From contig CAZUJL010000012.1 of the NCBI GenBank assembly GCA_964620045.1, positions 65,468 to 129,467 on the forward strand: a stretch of DNA of 64,000 nucleotides, given 5' to 3'. Below are positions 31,496 through 38,589 of the stretch, piece after piece (the stretch's first letter is position 1; the number at the start of each line of letters is the position of its first letter). The stretch comes from VFKU01 sp964620045 (GTDB lineage: Bacteria; Hydrogenedentota; Hydrogenedentia; Hydrogenedentales; GCA-2746185). The position numbers were made by a program, and so were the translations under genes. The notes under the pieces are model-generated. The model ran no database searches and had not been told where the DNA came from. It saw only the letters and a program-made list of their open reading frames with translations.

Positions 31496-32400
31496 GCGGT
31501 GGCCACACTCTTCTTTTCAAACAGCGCCTGAATTTGGGACCACGTACCCGCCGAACGGACATGGGCGCCCTGCGGCATACGGCGCCCGAGACCTTGTAAC
31601 ACGTTGCCGGGACCGACCTCGATGGCGTCCACGGGACCCAGCGTCGTCATCACATCCGTCCAACGGACGGAGGAGTACAACTGCCACCCGAGGTGCAGCC
31701 GGATGAGATCGGGGTCGCTGACTTCCTCGCCGATGACGCTGGACACGAAGCGGCAGTTCGGCCGCCGGATCGTGAGTGAATTCAGCAGGGGACGCAGCAG
31801 TTCCGAAGCGCGTTTCATCAGGGAACAGTGAAACGGCCCTGAAACATTTAAGCGGATTACCCGCTGTGCGCCGAGTGATTTGAGTGTTTCACTCGCCGCC
31901 GCGATGCCGGTTTCGCTGCCGGAAATGATCGTCTGCGCCGGGCCGTTGAAGTTCGCCACTTCGACGCCGCGCGGGAGCGAATGCTGGATTTTGTCCGGGT
32001 CGAGACCCATCACGGCCGCCATCGCGCCCGGCGGTGCTTCCTCCGCCATGAGCCGTCCGCGCTCCTTGGCGAGTTCGAGGGCGTCCGTCAGGCTGAGCGA
32101 GCCAACGGCGACCAAGGCCGAGAGTTCGCCGACGCTATGCCCGGCCGCCGACTCCGGCCGGAGACCAGCGTGGGCGAGGTGGGCAGCAATGGCCGACTCC
32201 ACCGTAACAAGGGCCGGCTGGGTGACTTGGGTCTCCCGAAGCTGGTCTTCGGTGCCCGTGAAAATAAGGTCGATGAATTCCGCGCCGAGGACTTCCCGCG
32301 CTTCGTCGAACACGCGGCGAGCAGCGGGGGAGGCGTCGTGCACGTCCCGGCCCATGCCGGGTTTCTGACTGCCTTGGCCGGGGAACAGAAAACAGGTCAC
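31492..32400 (-). CDS. fabD: Malonyl-CoA:ACP transacylase FabD
   Basis: A 302-residue protein that charges ACP with malonyl groups. FPGQGSQKPGMG lies at the N-terminus and the nucleophile Ser89 is in GHSVGEL. NVSGPFHCSLM carries the catalytic His. It starts with GTG inside a GTGA overlap with the plsX stop and ends in an ATGA overlap with fabG, so the three genes are translationally coupled. Confidence 0.96.
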   Translation of the reverse strand: MTCFLFPGQGSQKPGMGRDVHDASPAARRVFDEAREVLGAEFIDLIFTGTEDQLRETQVTQPALVTVESAIAAHLAHAGLRPESAAGHSVGELSALVAVGSLSLTDALELAKERGRLMAEEAPPGAMAAVMGLDPDKIQHSLPRGVEVANFNGPAQTIISGSETGIAAASETLKSLGAQRVIRLNVSGPFHCSLMKRASELLRPLLNSLTIRRPNCRFVSSVIGEEVSDPDLIRLHLGWQLYSSVRWTDVMTTLGPVDAIEVGPGNVLQGLGRRMPQGAHVRSAGTWSQIQALFEKKSVATA

Positions 32401-33428
32401 GAGGGGGTACCCGCCGGCACTGGGGGCAATTCGACGGCGCGCAGCGCCTCGATGCCTTCGCGGATATGCTCCATCAGGCCCAGTTCCGCCTCCGCCTCGA
32501 TGCCGAGGAGCGCGGTCTTGATGCCTTCGTGCGTGCAGGAGCCGTGCGCGATGATCACGATGCCGTTGACTCCCAGCAGCGGCGCGCCGGGTTGCTGGTT
32601 CGGGTCCACGTGCCGCCGGATGCGCTTGAACGCGCCCAGACTCAGCGCCGCCCCGATTTGACTCAAGATCGTGGCCTTCAGTTCACGCCGCAGATAGGTG
32701 CCGAATAAATCGACCGTGGATTCGGCCGTTTTCAGCAGCAAATTGCCGTTGAATCCGTCGCACACGACCACGTCCGCCTGGCCGGCGAACATGGCCTTCG
32801 GCTCCACGTTGCCGATGAAATTAATGTGCTTGGCGGCCGTGAGGCGCTCGTGCACCTTTTTGGCGATGTCGTTGCCCTTCGCCTTTTCTTCGCCGATGTT
32901 CAGCAGGCCGACGCGTGGATGTTCCACGCCGAGTCGAAGCTGCGCGTAGACCTGCCCCATTTCCGCGAACTGGCAGAGGTGATCAGCGGTGCAATCCACG
33001 TTCGCGCCGAGATCGAGCACGACGCACGGGTTTTCCTTGGTGGGCAGCACCTGGCAGATGGCCGAGCGCGCGACGCCGCGGATGGGCCCGAGCACAACGC
33101 GCGCGGCGAGCATGACGGCGCCCGTGTTGCCTGCGCTCAGGAAACCGGCCGCGTTGCCTTCCTTGACCAGCCGCATGCCGACCATGAGGCTGGAATCTTT
33201 TTTCTGCCGGACGGCCACCATGGGGGTGTCGTCCATGTAGACGCGGTCCGCCGCGTGGACGATCGAGATATTGCCGCGTTTCGGAAAGGCCTTGAGCTTT
33301 TCTTCGAGCAAGGGCTTATCGCCGACGAGGACGATCTCCGCCTTCGTCTCGAGACTAGCTTCGACTGCGCCGCGCACTTCCGGTTCCGGCGCGGCATCCG
33401 CCCCCATCGCATCCAGCACGATCCGCAT
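32397..33428 (-). CDS. plsX: Phosphate acyltransferase PlsX
   Basis: A 343-residue protein making acyl-phosphate from acyl-ACP for phospholipid synthesis. Family motifs: MRIVLDAMGADAAPE (N-terminal DxMGGDxxP variant), FLSAGNTGAVMLAA, VLDLGANVDC, LLNIGEEKAKGN, NFIGNVE and VVCDGFNGNLLLKT. The second G of the usual DAMGGD is Ala here. It sits between rpmF and fabD, the conserved order in many bacteria. Confidence 0.96.
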   Translation of the reverse strand: MRIVLDAMGADAAPEPEVRGAVEASLETKAEIVLVGDKPLLEEKLKAFPKRGNISIVHAADRVYMDDTPMVAVRQKKDSSLMVGMRLVKEGNAAGFLSAGNTGAVMLAARVVLGPIRGVARSAICQVLPTKENPCVVLDLGANVDCTADHLCQFAEMGQVYAQLRLGVEHPRVGLLNIGEEKAKGNDIAKKVHERLTAAKHINFIGNVEPKAMFAGQADVVVCDGFNGNLLLKTAESTVDLFGTYLRRELKATILSQIGAALSLGAFKRIRRHVDPNQQPGAPLLGVNGIVIIAHGSCTHEGIKTALLGIEAEAELGLMEHIREGIEALRAVELPPVPAGTPS

Positions 33429-33467
33429 TGCGCTCTCCGGTGGCCCCCATTCGGGCCGGAAACGCGA

Positions 33468-33650
33468 TTAGGCGTCTTCGCCCTTCAACACGGTGCGCGC
33501 GTTGTAATAGCCGCAGCGTTTGCACACGCGGTGCGACAGCGTCTTCTCGCCGCAGTTCGGGCACTCGATCACGTTGGCCGGAGTCAGCGCGTGGTGCGAG
33601 CGGCGTTGATTGCGCTTCGACTTCCCGGTTCGTCTCTTTGGTACTGGCAC
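33468..33650 (-). CDS. rpmF: 50S ribosomal protein L32
   Basis: A 60-residue protein starting MPVPKRRTGKSKRNQRRSHH, the universal L32 N-terminus, with zinc-binding CPNC...CKRC spaced as in Zn-containing (C+) L32 forms. It lies 5 bp after yceD and upstream of plsX. Confidence 0.98.
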   Translation of the reverse strand: MPVPKRRTGKSKRNQRRSHHALTPANVIECPNCGEKTLSHRVCKRCGYYNARTVLKGEDA

Positions 33651-33655
33651 GGCAA

Positions 33656-34249
33656 TTATTCCTCCGCAGCTTTGGACGGCAGATTCGGAAACATGTCCTT
33701 CAACGCTGCCAATCCTGAATTATTTACGTTTTGTTCCTGCGCGCACGTGCACGCGCCTTCATTCCAATTCTTGCCGCACGTCGGGCACAGGCCCTTGCAA
33801 TCGTCGCGGCAGTGATACTTTGTCGGCGCCGCCAGCATCATCTCCTCCCAAACTTCAGGAGCGAGGTTCACTTCGTCGCCGGAAAAATACCGCATCCGTT
33901 CACTGTCGAAGGAAGCGTCAAACACTTCTTCGTCATCGTCGTCGTCCGCGTCTTGCGCATGCGCCGGTTCGGACGCCACGCCGGGCGTGAACAACCACAC
34001 CACATCCTGCGTCACACTTTGCTTGGCCGGTTCGAGGCAACGATCACATGCATCCTCGAACTCGCCGGTCACCGTGCCGCGGAACATGACCTCGTCATCA
34101 ATCGCCGAGAGCGTGCCCGCCAACTCGATGCGCTTTAGCGCAGACTCGGCCACGCCCTCCGGGCGCACTTCATGCTCCGGTGCGCTCAGAGTGAGGCGGT
34201 GGCCGCCCGGGCGGGTCGCCACGGACATAGGAACGACGAACCTGCTCAC
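33656..34249 (-). CDS. yceD: YceD / DUF177 protein
   Basis: A 197-residue protein from GTG 34249. This start is chosen because GGGGG lies 7 nt upstream, the promoter at 34286-34314 begins transcription only ~30 nt before it, and the product then begins MSRFVVPMSVATRPGGHRLTLS as DUF177 proteins do. Motifs: GEFEDACDRCLEPAKQ and the C-terminal CRDDCKGLCPTCGKNWNEGACTC zinc-type cluster, with an Asp/Glu run (DADDDDDEE) between. YceD precedes rpmF in many genomes and is linked to rRNA and ribosome maturation. Confidence 0.9.
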   Translation of the reverse strand: MSRFVVPMSVATRPGGHRLTLSAPEHEVRPEGVAESALKRIELAGTLSAIDDEVMFRGTVTGEFEDACDRCLEPAKQSVTQDVVWLFTPGVASEPAHAQDADDDDDEEVFDASFDSERMRYFSGDEVNLAPEVWEEMMLAAPTKYHCRDDCKGLCPTCGKNWNEGACTCAQEQNVNNSGLAALKDMFPNLPSKAAEE

Positions 34250-34285
34250 GGAACTGCCCCCAACTGGACGGGCCAAATCGGCGGA

Positions 34286-34314
34286 AGCATAGCAAACGCG
34301 GGGCGACGTATCAA
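34286..34314 (-). promoter_or_regulatory. Sigma70-type promoter of the yceD-rpmF-plsX-fabD-fabG operon
   Basis: Minus strand: TTGATA (34314-34309), 17-nt spacer, TATGCT (34291-34286). The spacing is ideal, and the adjoining 18-bp palindrome ends 2 bp from the -35 box. Confidence 0.6.
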
Positions 34315-34315
34315 A

Positions 34316-34333
34316 CCCTTGGCGCGCCAAGGG
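34316..34333. promoter_or_regulatory. 18-bp perfect palindrome beside the lipid operon promoter
   Basis: CCCTTGGCGCGCCAAGGG, perfectly symmetric and immediately upstream of the -35 box. This position fits an activator or operator site of a dimeric regulator. No regulator gene is adjacent, so the protein is unknown. It could instead be the base of a hairpin with no regulatory role. Confidence 0.45.
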
Positions 34334-34344
34334 CTTAGGGCACA

Positions 34345-34580
34345 GGGGACTGACTGCGAACGCATTTTATGACAATACATAAAATGATGCAGAAAACCGC
34401 ATTTCCCGCAGCGCCGACCATATATCGGTAGCCGCGTTCGTAGTCTGTCCCCGGGCCTATTTTCGCTACGACCGGGGACAGACTACGAATTCCAGGTACG
34501 GTGATCCGGCTAGTTCCCGGTTTGTACGGACCGTCGGAGTTAGGAAGCCGATCGGTGTTTGGAATTCGCAGTCAGTCCCC
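34345..34580. mobile_element. Nested inverted-repeat element, copy A (MITE/BIME-like, 236 bp)
   Basis: Four copies of one ~20-bp unit in alternating orientation: GGGGACTGACTGCGAA (34345-34360), TTCGTAGTCTGTCCCC (34437-34452), GGGGACAGACTACGAA (34474-34489) and GGAATTCGCAGTCAGTCCCC (34561-34580). The outer pair and inner pair are each inverted repeats. A further hairpin, ATTTTATG-acaata-CATAAAAT (34363-34384), lies in the first spacer. There is no ORF inside. The right end touches the TAG stop of the larA-like gene. The same architecture recurs at 43339-43568. Confidence 0.85.
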
Positions 34581-35869
34581 TAAAGCATGGGGACCGTATA
34601 AGCCGCCGTCGGCATGACGTACACCGATGGTTTTTTCACGCCGTTTCGCGCGAGTTCGGTCAGCGCGGTGTCGATCGCATGTTCGAGGTTCGCCGCTTTG
34701 CGTCCGCCCATCAGCGCGACGTCCTCGGTGCCCATCTCGGTGAGGAAGAGGGTGGAGGGAGATTTTTCGAGTGTCGACAACGCCGTCTGCCCGTTGATCT
34801 CGCTGTTCTTGCGCAGTTCGGCGATCACTTTCGCGCGTTCGCGCAACGCAAGCCATTTCCCAAAGCGTTCGCTGCCGAGTCCTTCGGGGCAGGGCGCCGC
34901 GAGGATGATGCGGCCGCCGGGTTTCATCGCCTGGTACGCGTTGTAGAGCGCTTTGTGTGTCTGCACGAAATTTTTCGTGTGGGGCGAGGCCGCGATCACG
35001 AGGTCCGCTTGCTCCGCGATCGACACGGCGTACATATCGCGCGCGTATGCGCACGCCTTGCGGTGCGCGAGATCCATCTCGCCGCAAAACACGCTGGCGA
35101 TGTGTGAATCGCGCGTGAGCACGGTGTTCACGATGAAGTCGACCTTGACCATGCTGGCCGCTTCGAACATGTCCTCAGCGACAGGATTGCCGTCCATGTG
35201 CGCGATGCGCACAGCGGGATCGAGACGATCGTCGCAGGGATGCAGATTCAGCGAATGGTTCGCCGCGATGGTCTTCGCCGAGGCCACGCCGGGCACGATC
35301 GATTTGCGTCCGCCGCCGAAGCCGCCAAAGTAGTGGAGGACCACCGTGCCCGTCGCGATGACATGGTCTGCTTCAAGCACACGACGATTGATCTCGACCG
35401 GGGTGCCTTTCGAAGTAGTGCCAATGGGCTTGTGTGCGGAGGCGTCGTACGCATCGTGGCAATGGATGCGGCCCGCGAGCCGCGCGAAGATTTCCTCGCC
35501 CAGAATTTTCTTCTGCTCGTCAATCGTCGGCGCGCGGTGGACGCCGGTGGAAAATAGAATCGAAAAATTCCGGTCGCTGAATCCCATCCCGCGGAATTTC
35601 TGCAGGATGACGGGGAGCATGATGTCAGCGCGGGTTTGGCGGAAGGAGTCCGAAACCAGGATCAGCCACGATTTGCCGGTGTCGTATCGGGCCGACTGAT
35701 AGAAGCCGACGGGCTCTTCGAGTGCGGCGTGCACCGCGCGGCTGGGGTCGGCCTGGGGCTCGACGCCACGCACATCGAGAGTGTGCAGCCATTCCACATC
35801 GGCAATCTGGCTGGAAAGCAGGCCATCGCCGTAAGGGATGGTGACGGAAATCGGCAGAGGCTCGGCCAT
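34580..35869 (-). CDS. larA: LarA-family nickel-pincer racemase/epimerase
   Basis: A 429-residue protein. Key LarA residues of Lactiplantibacillus (His108, His174, Lys184, His200) have clear counterparts at His111 (FSTGVHRAPT), His179 (VVLHYFGGFGGGRK), Lys189 (GGRKSIVPG) and His205 (ANHSLN), with conserved spacing, so the nickel-pincer nucleotide site looks intact. LarA homologues racemise or epimerise 2-hydroxy acids; the substrate here need not be lactate. No larB, larC or larE for cofactor synthesis is in the window. It lies 15 bp downstream of the membrane protein gene. The TAG stop borders repeat element A. Confidence 0.88.
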   Translation of the reverse strand: MAEPLPISVTIPYGDGLLSSQIADVEWLHTLDVRGVEPQADPSRAVHAALEEPVGFYQSARYDTGKSWLILVSDSFRQTRADIMLPVILQKFRGMGFSDRNFSILFSTGVHRAPTIDEQKKILGEEIFARLAGRIHCHDAYDASAHKPIGTTSKGTPVEINRRVLEADHVIATGTVVLHYFGGFGGGRKSIVPGVASAKTIAANHSLNLHPCDDRLDPAVRIAHMDGNPVAEDMFEAASMVKVDFIVNTVLTRDSHIASVFCGEMDLAHRKACAYARDMYAVSIAEQADLVIAASPHTKNFVQTHKALYNAYQAMKPGGRIILAAPCPEGLGSERFGKWLALRERAKVIAELRKNSEINGQTALSTLEKSPSTLFLTEMGTEDVALMGGRKAANLEHAIDTALTELARNGVKKPSVYVMPTAAYTVPML

Positions 35870-35884
35870 GGCAACTCGACGATA

Positions 35885-36655
35885 TCAGAAATCGAAGTCG
35901 TCGCCGGGTTCTTCGTAGTGGTCGCGGTGGAAGATGCAGACCAGCCACGCGTACGCGAAGATGAAGATGCTGACGAGCGAATCGACGCCGCCCAGCAGCA
36001 TGCTCAAACCGATACGCAGAACCAGCGTTGCGGAGGTGGAGCCCGGCGCAGTGCCCAGCTGAACGACGCGTTGTTGCGCATCCACCAGCAGCAGTCCGGC
36101 GAGCAGGCCCAGCAGACTGATGGCGATCACGGGCCCCAGGTGGTGCGCGAAGGTGCCGAACGCGGCGTTGATTTCCTCGCGGCCCGCGCGGCCATAGAAC
36201 ATCACGAAGGCGCCGAACACATTGAGCAGCGTCGCCCAGACGAAGAACGTGCAAAGGAACGCGATGAGGCTGGTCGGATCAGACGAGCCCGCGAGGAATT
36301 GCTCCATCACGCGCGCGTACGCCAGCGTCAGCAGGCCAAGCAGCAGCCAGAGCCGGTAGAACAGCCGCAGCGCGTCGCGATCGTCCGTCACGCGCCACAT
36401 CGGCTTGTCCATCTCGCGCCCCATGCGCGCGAAGAAGACCGTGCTCGCGAGTGCGCCGAGCGCAACCATCAGAATGCTCGAGACAATGAGCGAGAGCGCC
36501 ATTGCCGTGTTGGGCACTTCGCCCGTCGCGGGCGCGAGCACAAACAGATCAAGCAACACGTCCAGCGCGGCGATCGCCATGCCGGCGACGATATAGAGGA
36601 GGACCGTGCGCCCGTTTTGACGCAGGGCAATCGCGGCCTCGCGGTAGAAATTCAC
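35885..36655 (-). CDS. Six-TM integral membrane protein, unknown function
   Basis: A 256-residue protein starting with GTG in a GTGA overlap with the PilZ gene stop. About six TM helices (approx. 18-40, 50-80, 100-120, 130-155, 165-185, 215-240) separate short charged loops (RMGREMDKPMWRVTDDRDAL). The C-terminus is acidic (HYEEPGDDFDF). The pattern resembles DUF4013- or YIP1-like membrane proteins, but I see no diagnostic motif. Co-transcription with the PilZ gene upstream and larA downstream is likely. Confidence 0.7.
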   Translation of the reverse strand: MNFYREAAIALRQNGRTVLLYIVAGMAIAALDVLLDLFVLAPATGEVPNTAMALSLIVSSILMVALGALASTVFFARMGREMDKPMWRVTDDRDALRLFYRLWLLLGLLTLAYARVMEQFLAGSSDPTSLIAFLCTFFVWATLLNVFGAFVMFYGRAGREEINAAFGTFAHHLGPVIAISLLGLLAGLLLVDAQQRVVQLGTAPGSTSATLVLRIGLSMLLGGVDSLVSIFIFAYAWLVCIFHRDHYEEPGDDFDF

Positions 36656-37713
36656 GACAGGGGACCCTTGCTGGATGGCGCGCCGTAGCGCTGTTGTTTG
36701 ATGTGGACGTAGCGCGCGATTCTATCGCGGGCGTCGTCGGAGAGTCCAAGGAACTTCCCACGCACCAGATGCCGCCCGCCGGAGATGTGCGCCGTGGAGA
36801 CGATTTCGACCTCGACCTCGATGGGCGAGCCGCCGGGCACGTCCACCAGAATGCGCAGTAGCACGTGCCGCGCGACGGATTGCTGGAACACAATCGCGCA
36901 GCCGCCCGCGCTCAGGCTCGAGATGCGGCCGGCCAGGCGCGTGACGATCGGGCGCGTGGCGAGGTCGGCCGCGTTGCTGCCGGGGAGCGGCGCGTTCAGC
37001 ACGCCCGCCGTGATTTCCTGATCGTGGCGGATGCGGAAGTGCGCGCGGTTTTGCGAGCGCGCGAGTTTGTCGGTGTGTGTCAGCGTCCACGTCGGCGGCG
37101 GCGCATCGAAGGCCGCGATGGTGGTTTCGAAGGTGTAGCGGGCGTCCTCGCCACGCCAGAGGCTGCAGCGCACCTGCGTGCCGGCCGCGAGTTTGGGCGC
37201 GGTGGCGGCCGGGCCGTCCTTGTACGACACGTAGAAGCAGGCGTCGTTCACGTCCTCGACCATCACGCGAAAAAAATGATGAGGATGTTCGTCCGCTCGC
37301 GCGATGGACATCCACTGGCCGTCGCTCAATTCGCGCGTCGAGATCATCCCTTGGCCCGCAGGGACATGATCCAGACCAAGCGCCGCGCGAATACCGCGCA
37401 GCCGAATACCCAGTTCTTCATTTAAGGTGGCAGCGGCGTCCCGCCGCTGAGAAATACCCGTCGCCACCAGTTGCTCGAAACCTTCCCGCGTCGACACAGC
37501 CTTCAACGGATACTTCTTCGCATACCTGCGCACCCAGTCTTCGATGAACCCAACGTCCTCGGCGGACATCTTGCGCGTGCGAAAAATAACGCGAACCGAA
37601 TCCCATTCGCGCGTGAGGCGTTTGCGCGTAGCCTCCCGCCGGCGACTAATCTCGACGGCGGCCCCCGCGCCCACAAAGAGCAGCACGCCGAATACCAATA
37701 GCGCAATGGTCAT
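36652..37713 (-). CDS. Membrane-anchored PilZ-domain protein with an in-frame palindromic repeat
   Basis: A 353-residue protein from ATG 37713. An N-terminal TM helix (IALLVFGVLLFVGAGAAVEI) is followed by a cytoplasmic region, then a YcgR-N-like beta domain (GTQVRCSLWRGEDARYTFETTIAAF). A PilZ domain begins at RSQNRAHFRIRHD; the canonical RxxxR...[DN]xSxxG appears as RAHFRIR...ISSLSAGG, with a deviation (SLSAGG) in the second motif. It probably binds cyclic-di-GMP or acts as a PilZ adaptor. Residues about 89-97 (SQRRDAAAT) are encoded by a copy of the dispersed palindrome at 37421-37453. It heads the PilZ-membrane protein-larA unit. Confidence 0.75.
   Translation of the reverse strand: MTIALLVFGVLLFVGAGAAVEISRRREATRKRLTREWDSVRVIFRTRKMSAEDVGFIEDWVRRYAKKYPLKAVSTREGFEQLVATGISQRRDAAATLNEELGIRLRGIRAALGLDHVPAGQGMISTRELSDGQWMSIARADEHPHHFFRVMVEDVNDACFYVSYKDGPAATAPKLAAGTQVRCSLWRGEDARYTFETTIAAFDAPPPTWTLTHTDKLARSQNRAHFRIRHDQEITAGVLNAPLPGSNAADLATRPIVTRLAGRISSLSAGGCAIVFQQSVARHVLLRILVDVPGGSPIEVEVEIVSTAHISGGRHLVRGKFLGLSDDARDRIARYVHIKQQRYGAPSSKGPLS
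37421..37453. repeat. Dispersed palindromic repeat, copy 2, in frame inside the PilZ gene
   Basis: The core AGCGGCGTCCCGCCGCT (37432-37448) matches the cores of the copies at 2054-2083 and 53612-53641; flanks are partly diverged. It adds about nine residues (SQRRDAAAT) without breaking the frame. Confidence 0.8.
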
Positions 37714-37864
37714 CGCGCTCGGCACCGGAAAATGAAGAAGCGGCCCCTCTTGCCCCAAACGACGTCTCCCCCGAGATTGCGTAGATATTATAGAAGATGA
37801 AGGGCGATTTGCGCTGGCCGCGATTTGGAACGTCCGACATGCAGGTGAAATGAAGCGTCCGGAG

Positions 37865-37909
37865 GATGAAGCACCTATAGAGATGAAGCACCTGTAGAGA
37901 TGGAGCACT
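37865..37909. repeat. Short tandem repeat, 17-bp unit, about 2.6 copies
   Basis: Unit GATGAAGCACCTATAGA, then one copy with A to G, then a partial GATGGAGCACT. It lies in the gap between the PilZ gene and the REP array of the Y1 transposase. The rest of 37714-37910 shows no gene. Confidence 0.7.
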
Positions 37910-37920
37910 CGTGGGGCACA

Positions 37921-38001
37921 GTCCCGAAGGGACGGAAGATCTTAGCCCACCGCTTTAGCGGTGGGTACGGTGGAAAACCCACAGCCAAGTCCCGTAGGGA
38001 C
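37921..38001. repeat. REP array, left of the Y1 transposase
   Basis: Three palindromes in order: GTCCCGAAGGGAC (37921-37933), CCCACCGCTTTAGCGGTGGG (37946-37965) and GTCCCGTAGGGAC (37989-38001), the last 7 bp from the transposase stop. The AAGATCTTAG beside the middle palindrome also appears, inverted, on the other side of the gene. Confidence 0.85.
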
Positions 38002-38008
38002 GAAAGAA

Positions 38009-38461
38009 CTAATCCCAAAGGTATCTAGGGTCATATACGATTTTGTGCTTCTCCAAAAACGAAACAAACTCTTCCTGAAATGTCTTGCGCCGATGATGTT
38101 CCTGTTGGTTTGCGATGTATGCCACCGTGTCTTCGACTTGCGAAATCCCGATGCTAAACGCCCCATACCCCTCTTGCCACGCAAACGCGGAATGCTCTGG
38201 AAATGTCTCGTGGACCCATTTTGATGAGTTCCCTTTGATTAATTGCATGGCCTTGGCAACATCCAATGTAGACGGCAATGCGAGCAACAAATGCACATGG
38301 TCTTCGACCCCGCCGATCGCCATAGGCACGATTCTCTTTTCGTGCGCGATTCCGCCCAGATAAGGGAACAGGCGATCTCGAAGATCGGGGGTGATTGTTG
38401 CTTGACGATCTTTTGTGCTGAAGACGCAATGGAAGAGGGCGCTGGCGTACGAATGCGGCAT
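38009..38461 (-). CDS. IS200-like / REP-associated Y1 (HUH) transposase
   Basis: A 150-residue single-strand DNA transposase of the TnpA/RAYT type. The HUH motif is His55-Val-His57 (EDHVHLLLALP) and the catalytic Tyr115 is in VAYIANQQEHH. The N-terminal ALFHCVFSTKDRQ and WQEGYGAFSIG segments are standard for the family. The gene is intact. Hairpin arrays of the same composition flank it in inverted orientation (37921-38001 and 38486-38565), as expected of a REP-associated tyrosine transposase. There is no TnpB partner. One of its flanking palindromes, GTCCCGTAGGGAC, occurs twice more at 28 kb. Confidence 0.92.
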   Translation of the reverse strand: MPHSYASALFHCVFSTKDRQATITPDLRDRLFPYLGGIAHEKRIVPMAIGGVEDHVHLLLALPSTLDVAKAMQLIKGNSSKWVHETFPEHSAFAWQEGYGAFSIGISQVEDTVAYIANQQEHHRRKTFQEEFVSFLEKHKIVYDPRYLWD

Positions 38462-38485
38462 TTGAGGACTCCCGAGGGTTCTGCC

Positions 38486-38565
38486 GTCCCTTCGGGACTG
38501 TACTATATGGGTGAAACAAAACCCACCCTAAAGCGGTGGGCTAAGATCTGTCGCCCCTACGGGGC
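38486..38565. repeat. REP array, right of the Y1 transposase (inverted relative to the left array)
   Basis: GTCCCTTCGGGAC (38486-38498), CCCACCCTAAAGCGGTGGG (38522-38540) with CTAAGATCT next to it, and GCCCCTACGGGGC (38553-38565). Read on the opposite strand, the left array shows the same module order. The gap up to the serine hydrolase stop at 38590 holds nothing else. Confidence 0.85.
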
Positions 38566-38589
38566 TTGTTGCGAATCTTTTTGTGGATC

